In this document: one piece after another, positions 51,954 through 61,627 of the stretch | Position numbering within the stretch: position 1 is the first letter of the stretch | How the letters are laid out: each line of letters opens with the position of its first letter | NCBI RefSeq assembly: GCF_026625145.1 | Contig: NZ_CP113088.1 | Location: 1,467,501-1,531,500, forward strand | DNA length: 64,000 nt | Origin: Lacinutrix neustonica | Lineage (GTDB): Bacteria; Bacteroidota; Bacteroidia; Flavobacteriales; Flavobacteriaceae | Reading direction: 5' to 3' | Notes under the pieces: model-generated | The model's database searches: none | The model's input: the letters and a program-made list of their open reading frames with translations, nothing else | What the model was told of the DNA's origin: nothing | Program-made: the position numbers and the translations under genes

Positions 51954-54530
51954 TTATTCTTTTATAATTTTTTCTACAAACTCGCCTTGAGCGGATGTAA
52001 CTCTAACAAAATAAACACCTTTAGTAAGTTTATCTATATTAAGTGTTTCGTTAAACTGATTTTCTACTACATTTATATTATATAATACTCTACCATTAAT
52101 ATCATAAACAGAAATAGTTTCTAATATGTTTTTACTTTCTATGTGTAATTCTTCATCTACAGGATTAGGATATAACTTGATACTAGAATCTAATTCATAG
52201 TTTGAAACACTTAATGAATTAGCAACAGTGGTTACAGCAGTATTGGTAATTATTGGAGCATTAAAATCAAAATAGATTTCTGCAGTATTACTAAATGTAT
52301 CTCCTAACACTAATGTTGGCTGTGTCTTTATTTTAAAAGTTACATAACCATCATTATTGGCATCATCTTCTGGTAAATTTATGTTCTCAAAAATAAATTC
52401 CACTGTATTGTTATTACTAATTCTAGTTACAAAATTATGACTCCCTTTTAAAGGTATTAATGTAGATATATCAAATTCAATTATATCTATAATATCTTTA
52501 ACAACAACATTAATTGCGCTTGCTGTTCCTGTATTTTCAAAACGAATCATATAATGCACATAGTCTCCAACTCTATCTCGGAGTAATAGTTGCGCCTTCT
52601 AAACAGGTTTTATCATTAGGATCATATGAATTTACAACTGTTTGGTTCAGTTCAAATACATTATCTTCTCGAGTCTCATCTGCAGCAATTGGAATTATTG
52701 TCGCAATAAAATCTAATACATCATCACCATTTACCGGAAATGTAGTATCTGTAGGTGTATTAATATTCATAGTAAAATATATACTTCTACTTTCAAATGG
52801 CTGTAAGCTACTATAATTCCATGATAAGTTATCAGTAGTTTGACTATCTACTATTGGATTAGCAGTAATTAAATCCATAAAATCATCTTGAAAATCTAAA
52901 GCTACAATACCTGATAACGTGGTATTCCCCTTGTTTTTATATACTAGCTCGTAATTTATATCAAAACCTGGTCTAGCTTGCCCTAGAGGCAATATAATAA
53001 GTTCTAAATCAGGATGCACTCCATCCGGAGTCACACAAAAATCTTGAGAATATGGACTTGCATCAGTTGGAAAATCTACTGTAATACTAGAAGGAACTAC
53101 TGTAAAATAAGGTGTGTTTTCTAATAACGGTGTTATAGTATGCATTCCTGTTTGAACTGGCAGAATGTAGTCCCCATTAGTATTCGAAAAAATAGATTCG
53201 TCGATAATTCCATTAGTCACACTATATTTTAAATTAGGGAAATCTAAATCTGAAACATCACAACCATCTCCATTTAAATCATAAGTGTTATTACCTAAAA
53301 TGGTATAAAATTCACCTCCAGGATTAAATGAACAATAAGAATTAACTGTTGTAGTTGCAGTAGGATAATAAGAAGAAATAAAGGATTCCAAGGTTGACAA
53401 GTCCTCATCATCATCGCATATGTAAACTAATGTTTCATTTCCTTCAAAAAAATTATAAAAAGTAGCATAAGCCTGAATATTATTTATTCCATTCTTTAAA
53501 ATCAAAGTTTGCATTTGATTATTTTTACATTTAAGTTTTGTAAGATTAGGATTACTATCATATGCCAAAAGATTTATATTTTGACTCAAATCCAAATGTG
53601 CAATCTGGTTATCTTCACAATGTAATACATTTAAATTCGGGCTCTCACTTACATCTAAAACCGCCAACAAATTATTATTGCAAATCATATGCTCTAACAT
53701 AGGTGTTTGGCTCACATTTATTAGTGATAGTTGATTAGAAACACAGTTTAAATTTTGAAGGTTTGGTTTTTGACTAGCATCTAAATTAGTTAGCAAGTTT
53801 CCTTCACAAAATAGACTTTGAAGATTTAAACCTGAACCTAAATTTAACGTAACTATCTCGGTTTGTTGCACAATTTAAGACTTCAAGCAAATTATTTTGA
53901 CTAACATCTAAACTAGTTACTTGATTATTCGCCAAGTTTAAAGTCTTCAACTTTGAATTTAGACTTATATTAACATTAGTTAACGCATTCCCAAAACAGT
54001 TTAAAATTTCAAGATTCAAATTTTGAGTGACATCTAATTGAGTTAATTGATTACTATTACACTCAAATTGGCTAAGGAGTACATTTTGGCTTACATTTAG
54101 AGTCGATAATTGATTGTTGCCACATACTAGTTGCTCTAAATTTGTATTTTGAGCTACATTTAAGTTAATAAGTTGATTGTTCTTTATAAGTAGATATTTA
54201 AGGTTTATATTTTGAGTTAAATCAACATCGGTTAAAAAATTATCATTCAACCATAACTTTTCAATATTGGTAAAATATTGAATTCCTTCTAGTGAGGATA
54301 TATTTTTATTAGTAAGAATTAACCATGTAATTTGAGATGCTTCTGTGACTTGTATTTCGCCGTCATCGTTGATATCAATATCACCATCGGGGATTCCATT
54401 CCCATCAATATCTGCAACATTATCATTTATCAATGCATCCTTAAAATTAGCATCTCGGTATATTAATAATTTGTGCTTGAGTAATATTAAAAGTAAAAAT
54501 TACTATAAGTAGAAAGTAGAGGTATTTCAT
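51954..54530 (-). CDS. secreted leucine-rich-repeat protein with type IX sorting domain
   Basis: About 857 residues after correction. A signal peptide (ending ITQAQ) is followed by INIPDANFKDALINDNVADIDGNGIPDGDI, then about 15 short LRRs of ~21 residues (L..L.v..N.L..L.c..N.L), a beta-rich central part with Asp/Asn-rich repeats (about 370-750), and a C-terminal sorting domain of ~85 residues (KLYPNPVDEELHI, VYDINGRVLYN, KGVYFVRVTSAQGEFVEKIIKE). The last directs export by the type IX system. Three faults at 52577-52581, 53857-53861 and 54454-54458 all read CTCGG for CCGG. Confidence 0.92.
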
Positions 54531-54674
54531 TTTTTATTTATTTGGGTAGGGCAAATTTAATGATTTTATCATTTCCAACAATGTCATCTTGTCACCTTTC
54601 ATTAATTGGCATTTTTGTTGACTTGTAAATTCATGAATTAATCATTTAGATAGAATAATTAAGATTCTCACCTA

Positions 54675-54719
54675 CGTGGGAATTATAAACAACAAACAGT
54701 TTCCCACTTTCGTGGGAAT
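54675..54719 (+). promoter_or_regulatory. hairpin and CGTGGGAAT repeat before htpG
   Basis: TTCCCAC (54701-54707) pairs with GTGGGAA (54712-54718) over a 4-base loop, 18 bases before the htpG ATG; the 9-mer CGTGGGAAT also occurs at 54675-54683. The position suggests an operator or a 5'-UTR element, possibly for heat control. The function is not known. Confidence 0.45.
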
Positions 54720-54736
54720 ATTTAATAAATTAAATT

Positions 54737-56655
54737 ATGGCAAAAGGAAATATTAATGTTTCGGTAGAAAACATTTTCCCATTAATTAAAAAATTCTTGT
54801 ACAGTGATCACGAAATCTTTTTACGTGAGCTTATAAGTAATGCAACAGATGCGACTTTAAAATTAAAACACCTCACCAGTATTGGTGAGTCGAAAGTTGA
54901 TTATGGCAACCCTATAATCGAAGTTAAAATCGATAAAGCAGGTAAAAAACTGCACATCATCGATCAAGGTTTAGGTATGACTGCTGAAGAAGTAGAAAAA
55001 TACATCAACCAGATTGCTTTTTCTGGTGCTGAAGAGTTTTTAGATAAATACAAAGACTCCGCGAAAGATTCTCGGTATCATCGGTCATTTTGGTTTAGGG
55101 TTTTATTCTGCCTTTATGGTTGCAGAAAAAGTTGAGCTTATTACTAAATCGCATAAAGATGAACCAGCAGCACATTGGACTTGCGATGGTTCGCCGGAAT
55201 TTACTTTAGAAGCTTCAGATAAAACAGAACGTGGCACAGAAATAATCTTACATATTGCTGAAGATTCGACAGAATTTTTAGAAGAAGCCCGTATTGGTGC
55301 CTTATTATCTAAGTATAACAAGTTCATGCCTGTTCCTATTAAATTTGGAACAAAAGAGATTAATGATCCTGAGCATGAGCCAGCAACTATTACAGATAAA
55401 GACGGCAAAGAAACTAAGGAACCGCAAAAGAAAATTACGGTAGACAACATCATCAATAACCCAAATCCAGCGTGGACGAAGCAACCCGCAGAACTGGAAG
55501 ATGAGAACTATAAGAGTTTTTACAGAGAGTTATATCCGTCGCAATTTGAAGCGCCTTTATTTCACATTCATTTAAATGTAGATTATCCGTTTAACTTAAC
55601 TGGTATTTTATATTTCCCAAAGCTGTCTCCGAGATATGGGCATGCAAAAGGATAAAATTCAGTTATACCAAAACCAGGTGTATGTTACAGATAATGTAGA
55701 AGGGATTGTACCGGAATTCTTAACGATGTTGCGCGGTGTGATTGATTCGCCGAGACATTCCATTAAACGTGTCTCGTTCGTATTTACAAGCAGATGGTGC
55801 GGTAAAGAAAATCTCTTCATACATCACCCGTAAAGTAGCCGATAAATTAAAATCCTTATTTAATAGTAACCGTGAAGATTTTGAAGCGAAATGGGATGAC
55901 ATTAAAATTGTTATTGAATACGGGATGCTTTCTGAAGATAAGTTCTTTGAAAAAGCAGACGCTTTTACCCTTTATCCAACTGTAGACGGTAAGTATTATA
56001 CCTACGAAGAATTGGAAAATGCCATTAAAGCCAACCAAACCGATAAGGACGGTAAAATGGTTATTTTATATGCCAGCAATAAAGATGAACAACATTCTTA
56101 CATTGAAGCGGCCAAAGCCAAAGGTTACGAAGTCTTGTTATTAGATTCGCCTATCGTATCGCACCTGATGCAAAAATTAGAAAGTTCTAAAGAAAACATC
56201 ACGTTTGCCCGTGTCGATGCCGATGCGATTGATAAGTTAATTAAAAAAGACGACACTGCGATTTCTAAGTTAGACGAAGAGCAAACGAAAGCTTTAGATG
56301 AGTTATTAAAAGAATTAATTCCATCAGAGAAATTCATGGTACAATTGGAGCCTCAAGATAGTGAAGCGGCACCATTTATGATTACACAACCGTGAATTTA
56401 TGCGCCGTATGAAAGACATGCAAGCGTCTCGGTGGTGGCGGTGGTATGTTTGGTATGGGGCACATGCCGGACATGTACAATTTAGTCGTAAATACAAACT
56501 CTGAATTGGTTGGTGAGATTTTAGCAACCAAAACTAAGAAAAAGCAAGAACGTTTAATCACGCAAAGTATTGATTTAGCGCGTTTATCTCAAGGGCTTTT
56601 AAAAGGAAAAGAATTGAGCGAGTTTATTAAGCGTAGCTACGAAATGATTAAATAA
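54737..56655 (+). CDS. htpG: molecular chaperone HtpG (Hsp90)
   Basis: About 637 residues after correction. N-terminal ATPase: FLRELISNATDATLKL (ATP-binding Asn), IIDQGLGMTAEEV, and KDSGIIGHFGLGFYSAFMV, followed by middle and C-terminal dimer domains. Five base insertions break it, all in needed CCGG (55071-55075, 55629-55633, 55750-55754, 56390-56394, 56428-56432). Corrected joins read KDSGIIGHFG, KLSPDMGMQK, IDSPDIPLNVSRS, ITQPEFMRRM and MQASGGGGGMFG. This single essential-type gene is the best proof that the breaks are artefacts. Confidence 0.97.
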
Positions 56656-56714
56656 AAACAAGTCTATCACTGTGATCCAACAGTGTTTAGCACGTTTACA
56701 TTAATACAAATACT

Positions 56715-56748
56715 AAAACCACTTTGTTCTCACAAAGTGGTTTTTTTT
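56715..56748 (+). terminator. htpG terminator
   Basis: AAAACCACTTTG pairs with CAAAGTGGTTTT (12 bp), 6-base loop, then 8 T. 59 bases after the htpG stop. Confidence 0.92.
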
Positions 56749-56882
56749 ATGACTTTCCTTAGCTCGTTTTAGTTTTTCAGAAAAAAAACTAAGCCATAAT
56801 CTGTCATTTTATTAATACATACGAATAAGCATTTAAAACCAGTAAACGGCAAGATTATAGCGTACCTTCAACAAAAAACGAG

Positions 56883-57495
56883 ATGTCTATAGCGCGAAGA
56901 GTGAGATTGGTAGAAGGCCTGTATGCGCAGCTTGATGTAGAGATCGCCAGTTTTCAAGAGAAAACCACTTTACATTGTTTATCTCGGCTGTGGCAATTGC
57001 TGCACCAACCCCACCGTTGAAGCGTCCCCTTTAGAGTTTTTGCCCTGGGCCTTTCATCTCTTTTTAAACGGCCAAGCAGAGAAGACCCTGAAAATTCTAA
57101 ACAGTAAAGCAAAGCACTCCATTTGCCACATCTACCAGCCACTAAACGTTGTAGACAGCACTTTAGGGAAGTGTAGCAACTATAAATACCGTGGCTTGAT
57201 CTGTAGGCTTTTTGGTTATGCTGCCACTAACGACAAATACGGCCAAAAACGCTTAGCCATTTGCAAAATAATAAAAGACAACCGTAAAGAAAGTTACCAA
57301 GATACTGTAGATGCGATTGGCAAGGGCTTATACGTCCCTATGTTTACAGACTACTATATGCAATTGTCTCAAATCGATTTTAATATGGGTAACCGCATTG
57401 TTCCTATTAATACAGCGCTAAAATTAGCCCTTGAAGAAGTGTTACAGTATTATGCCTACAGACCCTTCCCTAGTGGTTTGGCAAACAGTGCCTAA
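56883..57495 (+). CDS. YkgJ-family cysteine-cluster protein
   Basis: About 203 residues after correcting CTCGG at 56993-56997 to CCGG. The corrected text reads LHCLSGCGNCCTNPTVEASPLEF, the Cys cluster that in this family binds metal or Fe-S (CxxC-type), followed by CSNYKYRGLICRLFGY with further Cys. Members are zinc/iron-sulfur oxidoreductase-like proteins of unknown substrate. It ends FPSGLANSA. A single gene with a clear terminator. Confidence 0.82.
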
Positions 57496-57572
57496 TCTAA
57501 CGTTTTAGGTTCTAAAAGCAATCCTCATTAAAACACACCTAGCTTCCGCACTTTTTTAGTGTCGTGAAATAT

Positions 57573-57600
57573 AAACCATCTTTTTTAAGATGGTTTTTTT
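57573..57600 (+). terminator. terminator of the cysteine-cluster gene
   Basis: AAACCATCTT pairs with AAGATGGTTT around TTTT, followed by T-run. It marks the right limit of the core genes before the cassette array. Confidence 0.9.
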
Positions 57601-57658
57601 GTTAGTGTCTCGGTATTGTGGATGCGCTATTATAATTGACAACGGTTATCGCGCAACG

Positions 57659-57780
57659 AAAACTACGTAATTTTACGTATAGGTTATGTAAGAATAATCC
57701 TGTAGTTTAGTGGATTGCAAATAGGACGCTAAAAAAACAGTTTTAATAAAGACACTGCCATTTGGGTTGCATTAAAGCAC
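57659..57780 (+). repeat. head repeat copy 1 of the cassette array
   Basis: A 122-base block beginning AAAACTACGTAATTTTACG and ending near AAAGCAC, about three-quarters identical to 59407-59537. Both copies carry two TACGTA palindromes four bases apart, share GACACTGCCATTTGGG, and precede a cassette starting GTTGTG. It may be an attI-like head, a promoter region or a mobile repeat. The flanks 57601-57658 and 57781-57831 hold no gene. Confidence 0.7.
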
Positions 57781-57831
57781 ATGCGCATATAAATATAAGA
57801 GGGATATAGTTAATAGTAATCATAACTCTTT

Positions 57832-58541
57832 GTTGTGCATCAGCAAGAAAATATACCCTAAATTCAAAAAAATTATATATAAACTATTATGAAATATTTA
57901 ATATTCACAATATTCTTAGTTTTATCAATCAATGTTAGTGCTCAAAATAAAATAGTAGATACCAATATTTTTATTCGAATTTATAATTTAGACGGTAAAA
58001 AAATAAATAAGGGAACGATAAAGTCAATATCTGAAACATCAATAGAGTTATATTTAAAAGGCAAAACAATATCAGTTCCTTTAAGTAAAATAGGAAAAAT
58101 AAAAACTAAGCGTTCCGGTGGTAATAATGTTGCAAAAGGTGCTTTAATTGGAGGAGGCTCACTTGCTTTGTTAGGATTAATAAGTGGAGATGATGACCCT
58201 GGAATTATTTCTTTTTCAGCAACTGATAAAGCAGCGGTAGGTTTGATTGGTGGCGGTCTTGTCGGTGCTGGTATCGGAGGAATTACAACTATTTTCAAAA
58301 AATCAAAATTTTATATCATTGACGGAAATGAAATGAAATTGAAGGATTTTAAGGTAAAAATAAATGACTCTGTTAAAGAGAATTAGAAAGGCAAAAAGAA
58401 AACGAAAAAGCCGAATGCACAACACGGCATTCAAGCTATGGCTTGGTCTGCCCTCACTTGGAAAATCCTTCGAATTTTCTAAAACCAGTTTTTATTTGGA
58501 AAGGTTCGTGCCGAGACACGCCACAAACCATACACAATATC
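57832..58541 (+). mobile_element. integron-like gene cassette A
   Basis: Begins with GTTGTGCAT (57832) and ends in attC-like site A, whose first bases ATGCACAAC are the reverse complement of that start. This pairing of cassette start and its own attC end is how integron cassettes are built. It holds one ORF (57889-58386) on the + strand. Confidence 0.65.
57889..58386 (+). CDS. exported glycine-zipper-like protein (cassette A)
   Basis: 165 residues. Signal peptide to about 19 (NVSAQ), a small beta domain (KGTIKSISETSIELYLKG), then two Gly-rich hydrophobic segments (GALIGGGSLALLGLISG and AAVGLIGGGLVGAGIGGI), resembling glycine zippers that insert in membranes, and a basic C-terminus. Single ORF of its cassette, with start 51 bases after the cassette border. 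No family recognised. Confidence 0.7.
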   Translation: MKYLIFTIFLVLSINVSAQNKIVDTNIFIRIYNLDGKKINKGTIKSISETSIELYLKGKTISVPLSKIGKIKTKRSGGNNVAKGALIGGGSLALLGLISGDDDPGIISFSATDKAAVGLIGGGLVGAGIGGITTIFKKSKFYIIDGNEMKLKDFKVKINDSVKEN

Positions 58542-58547
58542 GTTAGG
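58417..58547 (+). repeat. attC-like recombination site A (131 bp)
   Basis: Left core GCACAAC, right core GTTAGGT (58541-58547). An inner hairpin GAAAATCCTTCGAATTTTC lies in the middle and ACGCCACAAACCATACACA precedes the right core. Shares the central hairpin and right arm with sites C and D. CCGAG at 58510-58514 is probably CCGG. Length and imperfect palindrome fit attC sites such as the ~126-bp VCR. Confidence 0.7.
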
Positions 58548-59134
58548 TGTAATTATGACCAAAATTTCATGACAGAACAAGAAATAAAATCTGAAATAAC
58601 CGAAAAACTTAATCAAGGAACTTCAAAGTCTAGTCTGTATAATCAATTCAAAGATAAAATCAAGGATGAGTCATTAAGAAAAATTTTAGCCTCAAGACCA
58701 TCTTATGAATTAAAGTTGAAATTCAAAAAAGCGCATTTAATTCTTTCAATTATTTGGGGATTCTTTATTCTATTGGAGTTAATTGGAATATTGAATTTAA
58801 TAGTATCCTTTAATATAAAAGTCTTTATCTCGCTGATTTTATCAATTTATATTACAATCAATATTTGGAAATTTGATGGTCGCTTTTTTCTACCAGGTAT
58901 TATTTGGTTCGTCTTTACGATTTTCAATTCATATCGTGAATTAGATAATATGTATGAGTATGATTCTGACTATAGTATTGTTTTAATCATCACAGTCATA
59001 TATAGCCTAATTTTAGTCGTCGGAATTTATTTATTGTACAATATTAGAAAAAATGTATTTAATTACTATAATTGGTTTCAACCGATTTTAAATCAAGATG
59101 ATGAAATACAATTTGAAAAATAACTACACTTAAC
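58542..59134 (+). mobile_element. integron-like gene cassette B (right half of its attC not seen)
   Basis: Begins GTTAGGTGTAATTATG at 58541 and its end has TACACTTAAC (59125-59134), the near-complement of GTTAGGTGTA (one mismatch). The rest of its attC cannot be traced; 59135-59406 then leads into head repeat 2, so this end may be truncated. Confidence 0.5.
58569..59123 (+). CDS. membrane protein with four to five helices (cassette B)
   Basis: 184 residues. A cytoplasmic N-terminus (about 1-55) is followed by helices about 60-80, 85-105, 110-125 and 140-160 (for example IWGFFILLELIGILNLIV, IVLIITVIYSLILVVGIYLL), and a short acidic tail. Start at 58569 preceded by an AT-rich leader. The previous TTG-type codons do not give a better N-terminus. 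Function unknown. Confidence 0.7.
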   Translation: MTEQEIKSEITEKLNQGTSKSSLYNQFKDKIKDESLRKILASRPSYELKLKFKKAHLILSIIWGFFILLELIGILNLIVSFNIKVFISLILSIYITINIWKFDGRFFLPGIIWFVFTIFNSYRELDNMYEYDSDYSIVLIITVIYSLILVVGIYLLYNIRKNVFNYYNWFQPILNQDDEIQFEK

Positions 59135-59406
59135 AAAGCACCCTAACAAAAAACAACTAAAATCTCATTAAGTCTTCACTAGCACGCTTTTATACCTATC
59201 ATCCTATAGTAAGCCTGATTTAGCCATGGCAAAAACCTGTTTTAACAACTTATTACACACAGTCTGCCCCTTTCCAAGTAGTAAGGCTTAAAGCAACTAA
59301 CAGAAAAACCCGCTTTTCTCGAAAGGCGTCTTTTAGTTAAAACCCACCTATCCCACCCCCTTACGGTTACCCGTAATAAATTGTTAACTAACGTTTATAA
59401 CTTTAC
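59135..59406. other. non-coding part of the cassette region
   Basis: About 270 bases without ORF, between the partial attC of cassette B and head repeat 2. No inverted repeat as in sites A, C, D or E was found here. Confidence 0.45.
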
Positions 59407-59537
59407 AAAAACTACGTAATTCTACGTATAGGATAGTTAAGAATAATCCTGTAGCTTCGTTAATTAAGAATAGCAAATACGACCATTGAAAAAAACAGTT
59501 TTAATTAGGACACTGCCATTTGGGCTATAGCAAAGCA
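59407..59537 (+). repeat. head repeat copy 2 of the cassette array
   Basis: Begins AAAACTACGTAATTCTACG and ends near AAAGCAC; ~131 bases aligning with 57659-57780. It precedes cassette C, whose start is GTTGTGT at 59645. The intervening 107 bases have no gene. Confidence 0.7.
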
Positions 59538-59644
59538 CCATAGCATAAAAATGCCCCCTTTTGAACCGGTAATATAGCGCGTGGATAAGCACTAAAATTA
59601 ATACAAACAATTAAGGTTATTTTTTTAGTTAACTATATATCATT

Positions 59645-60580
59645 GTTGTGTGTAATGCGACCGAAACCAATAATATTGAAGAATGCAATTAAAAGTAAGA
59701 AAAGAAAAAGCTATTGAAATTCTTGAAAAAAGAAAAAAAGAAATTGATGAACCCGGATTTGACCCAAAAGTATGGAAACATAAAACAGAAGATAATCTGA
59801 AAGAAATATTTGGCGGATTAGATTTTAAATGGACACAAATAGATGGAATAAATTTTAATTCATCTTTTACGGATTTAAGTGCTAGTGTATTAGCTACAGG
59901 TAAACTTCAAGCAAGAAAATATCTTAATTCATATATTGAACAAATTATTGAGTTTACCGAAATTCAAGACAGTATAGTAGAAGAAAATGAGAGGTATTTT
60001 GAGCAAGAAAACAAAACTCTTAAGTCTCAAATGATGGACGTTGTTTCAAGCTCTAATACTATTTTAGAGGACAGAAATGAATTACTTTCAGATATAAACG
60101 CAAAAAGCGTTGAAATTAAGTCACTGAAAGAGAATACAGTTCAGTTGAACAAAATAACACTTAACAAACTTTTAGGATTGATTAAGAATTTACCTATTGG
60201 GCAAACAATAGGTCTTTTTACAACGTTATTTGGTATTATAGGATTTTCATTTTGGCTTGGAAAAACGATAAAAGAGAATTCCTTTCTTAAATCTGAATTT
60301 GAGCTACAAACTAAAATCAACAAATTAAATTCAGATAAAGAAAAATTAGATAGCAATATTTATAAACTTGAAGCGGAAAACAATAATCTCAAACAAGAAA
60401 TAGAGGTCTTTAAGAACAAAGAATAACCTAAGACGAAAAAAATAAGCACTACACACAACACCATGTATAATTAATTGCTTTGGTAAGTGCTTATTTAGAA
60501 AATTCCTTCGGAATTTTCTCGGGTTCGTATTTGTTTACTAAATTAGTTGCTTAACCACGCAACTAACCAACACATAAACG
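59645..60580 (+). mobile_element. integron-like gene cassette C
   Basis: Begins GTTGTGTGTAATGC at 59645. The left arm of its attC-like site reads GCACTACACACAAC, which matches the reverse complement of that start in 13 of 14 positions. One ORF (59683-60426) on the + strand. Confidence 0.7.
59683..60426 (+). CDS. coiled-coil protein with one transmembrane helix (cassette C)
   Basis: 247 residues. Charged N-terminal half with coiled coil (about 90-155), one TM helix (about 170-192, GLFTTLFGIIGFSFWLGKTI), and a second coiled coil at the C-terminus (KLNSDKEKLDSNIYKLE). Lys/Glu-rich. Topology resembles membrane-tethered sensors or clamps, but no family is recognised. Confidence 0.65.
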   Translation: MQLKVRKEKAIEILEKRKKEIDEPGFDPKVWKHKTEDNLKEIFGGLDFKWTQIDGINFNSSFTDLSASVLATGKLQARKYLNSYIEQIIEFTEIQDSIVEENERYFEQENKTLKSQMMDVVSSSNTILEDRNELLSDINAKSVEIKSLKENTVQLNKITLNKLLGLIKNLPIGQTIGLFTTLFGIIGFSFWLGKTIKENSFLKSEFELQTKINKLNSDKEKLDSNIYKLEAENNNLKQEIEVFKNKE

Positions 60581-60586
60581 TTAGGC
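60453..60586 (+). repeat. attC-like recombination site C (134 bp)
   Basis: Left core ACACAAC, right core GTTAGGC (60580-60586). Centre AAAATTCCTTCGGAATTTT is a perfect hairpin; outer arms TTGC...GGTAAG and CTTAACC...GCAA pair. CTCGG at 60518-60522 is probably CCGG. Right arm ACGCAACTAACCAACACA matches site D. Confidence 0.75.
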
Positions 60587-61620
60587 ACAAGCTGAAGAAA
60601 AACCGGAACAAACAACCAAAACCAATTAAATATGAAAAATTCTATCAAATTAATTCTTTTATTTTTATTAGTTTCTTCTTGTATCTCAAAAAAACAATAT
60701 TCTGAATTAGAAGTAAAAAACAAGGAACAGCGTGATATTATACAGGAATATCAATTCAGTCAAGAACAATACGCAATCGAAACAGCAGAAGTTGATAAAT
60801 TCATTGATGCAAAAGACAAACAACTTTCAGAATTTTTGGATGGTGCATCCGGAACGACTAATGAAATCAAAGTTGAAAAATCAGAAGAATTTGAATTTCT
60901 AAACGGGAAATTACCTAAAACATTTTACGAAAGAGACTTTTACAAAGGATTATCAGCAACTACTTATGACTTATTTACTCTTCCTGGAAAAATTGTAAAA
61001 AAGACAGGAAATAATACTTACAAAATTTTGACGCCAGTTCAATTAATTAAATCAGGAACGGTATTAGAAAATGATTATATTGAAGATGGAGTACTTTTCA
61101 AAGATTATCTCGCAAAAGGTATGTCTGCAAATGGTTCTTACGTTATTGGAAGTTTTGAAGCAAAGAAAGACCAAGTTGTAGAAATAACTCTAACAGATGT
61201 TTTAAAAGCATTTCCAAAACAAGAAGTTCTTGATATAAATAGGTTAAAAAAATATCAAGAACAAATAAAAAATAAAGAAGATAGTGAACAATATTTCTTT
61301 ATTCAATCAGCTACCTTAACAATCGGAACTGGCCGAACTTTTAATTCATCAAAATTTAAAAAAGAAATAAACTCTATTTATTTGACTGCAAGTGGAGAAG
61401 TTTATAAAACTGACGAACAAATAAAAAATGAACGAATAGTTACAGTAGAATTGATTTCATTAAAAGATATGTTACTTTAATTATGAACAAAGCCGGATGC
61501 CTAACACCTAAATTAATTGCTGGTTCAAGCTTGCTTACGTAAATTCTCGCGAATTTTCTCTTCTGTTTGTATTTGCTAAATTAGGCACTTAAAACACGCA
61601 ACGAAATCAGACACAAACAC
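60581..61620 (+). mobile_element. integron-like gene cassette D
   Basis: Begins TTAGGCA at 60581; its own site D starts TGCCTAAC, the exact reverse complement of GTTAGGCA. Holds one + strand ORF (60632-61480). Confidence 0.7.
60632..61480 (+). CDS. lipoprotein (cassette D), unknown function
   Basis: 282 residues. Lipoprotein signal LLFLLVSSCISKKQ, then a coiled coil (about 25-60), then mixed alpha/beta with YKILTPVQLIKSGTVLE and IQSATLTIGTGRTFN. Composition Lys/Glu-rich and AT-rich like the other cassettes. No family recognised. Confidence 0.7.
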   Translation: MKNSIKLILLFLLVSSCISKKQYSELEVKNKEQRDIIQEYQFSQEQYAIETAEVDKFIDAKDKQLSEFLDGASGTTNEIKVEKSEEFEFLNGKLPKTFYERDFYKGLSATTYDLFTLPGKIVKKTGNNTYKILTPVQLIKSGTVLENDYIEDGVLFKDYLAKGMSANGSYVIGSFEAKKDQVVEITLTDVLKAFPKQEVLDINRLKKYQEQIKNKEDSEQYFFIQSATLTIGTGRTFNSSKFKKEINSIYLTASGEVYKTDEQIKNERIVTVELISLKDMLL

Positions 61621-61627
61621 GTTAGGT
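61499..61627 (+). repeat. attC-like recombination site D (129 bp)
   Basis: Left core GCCTAAC and right core GTTAGGT (61621-61627) fit the integron RYYYAAC/GTTRRRY consensus. Centre AAATTCTCGCGAATTTTC hairpin; right arm ACGCAACGAAATCAGACACAAACAC resembles sites A and C. One of the best attC-like sites of the window. Confidence 0.78.

Noticed and set aside
1500..57495. Twenty or so genes that look like pseudogenes because of frameshifts
   Set aside because: Each break is repaired by restoring CCGG, and essential genes are among them. They are treated as intact genes with sequence errors.
57637..59651. Insertion sequence or transposon carrying the head repeats
   Set aside because: No transposase, terminal inverted repeat or target duplication is visible. 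The repeats precede cassette starts instead.
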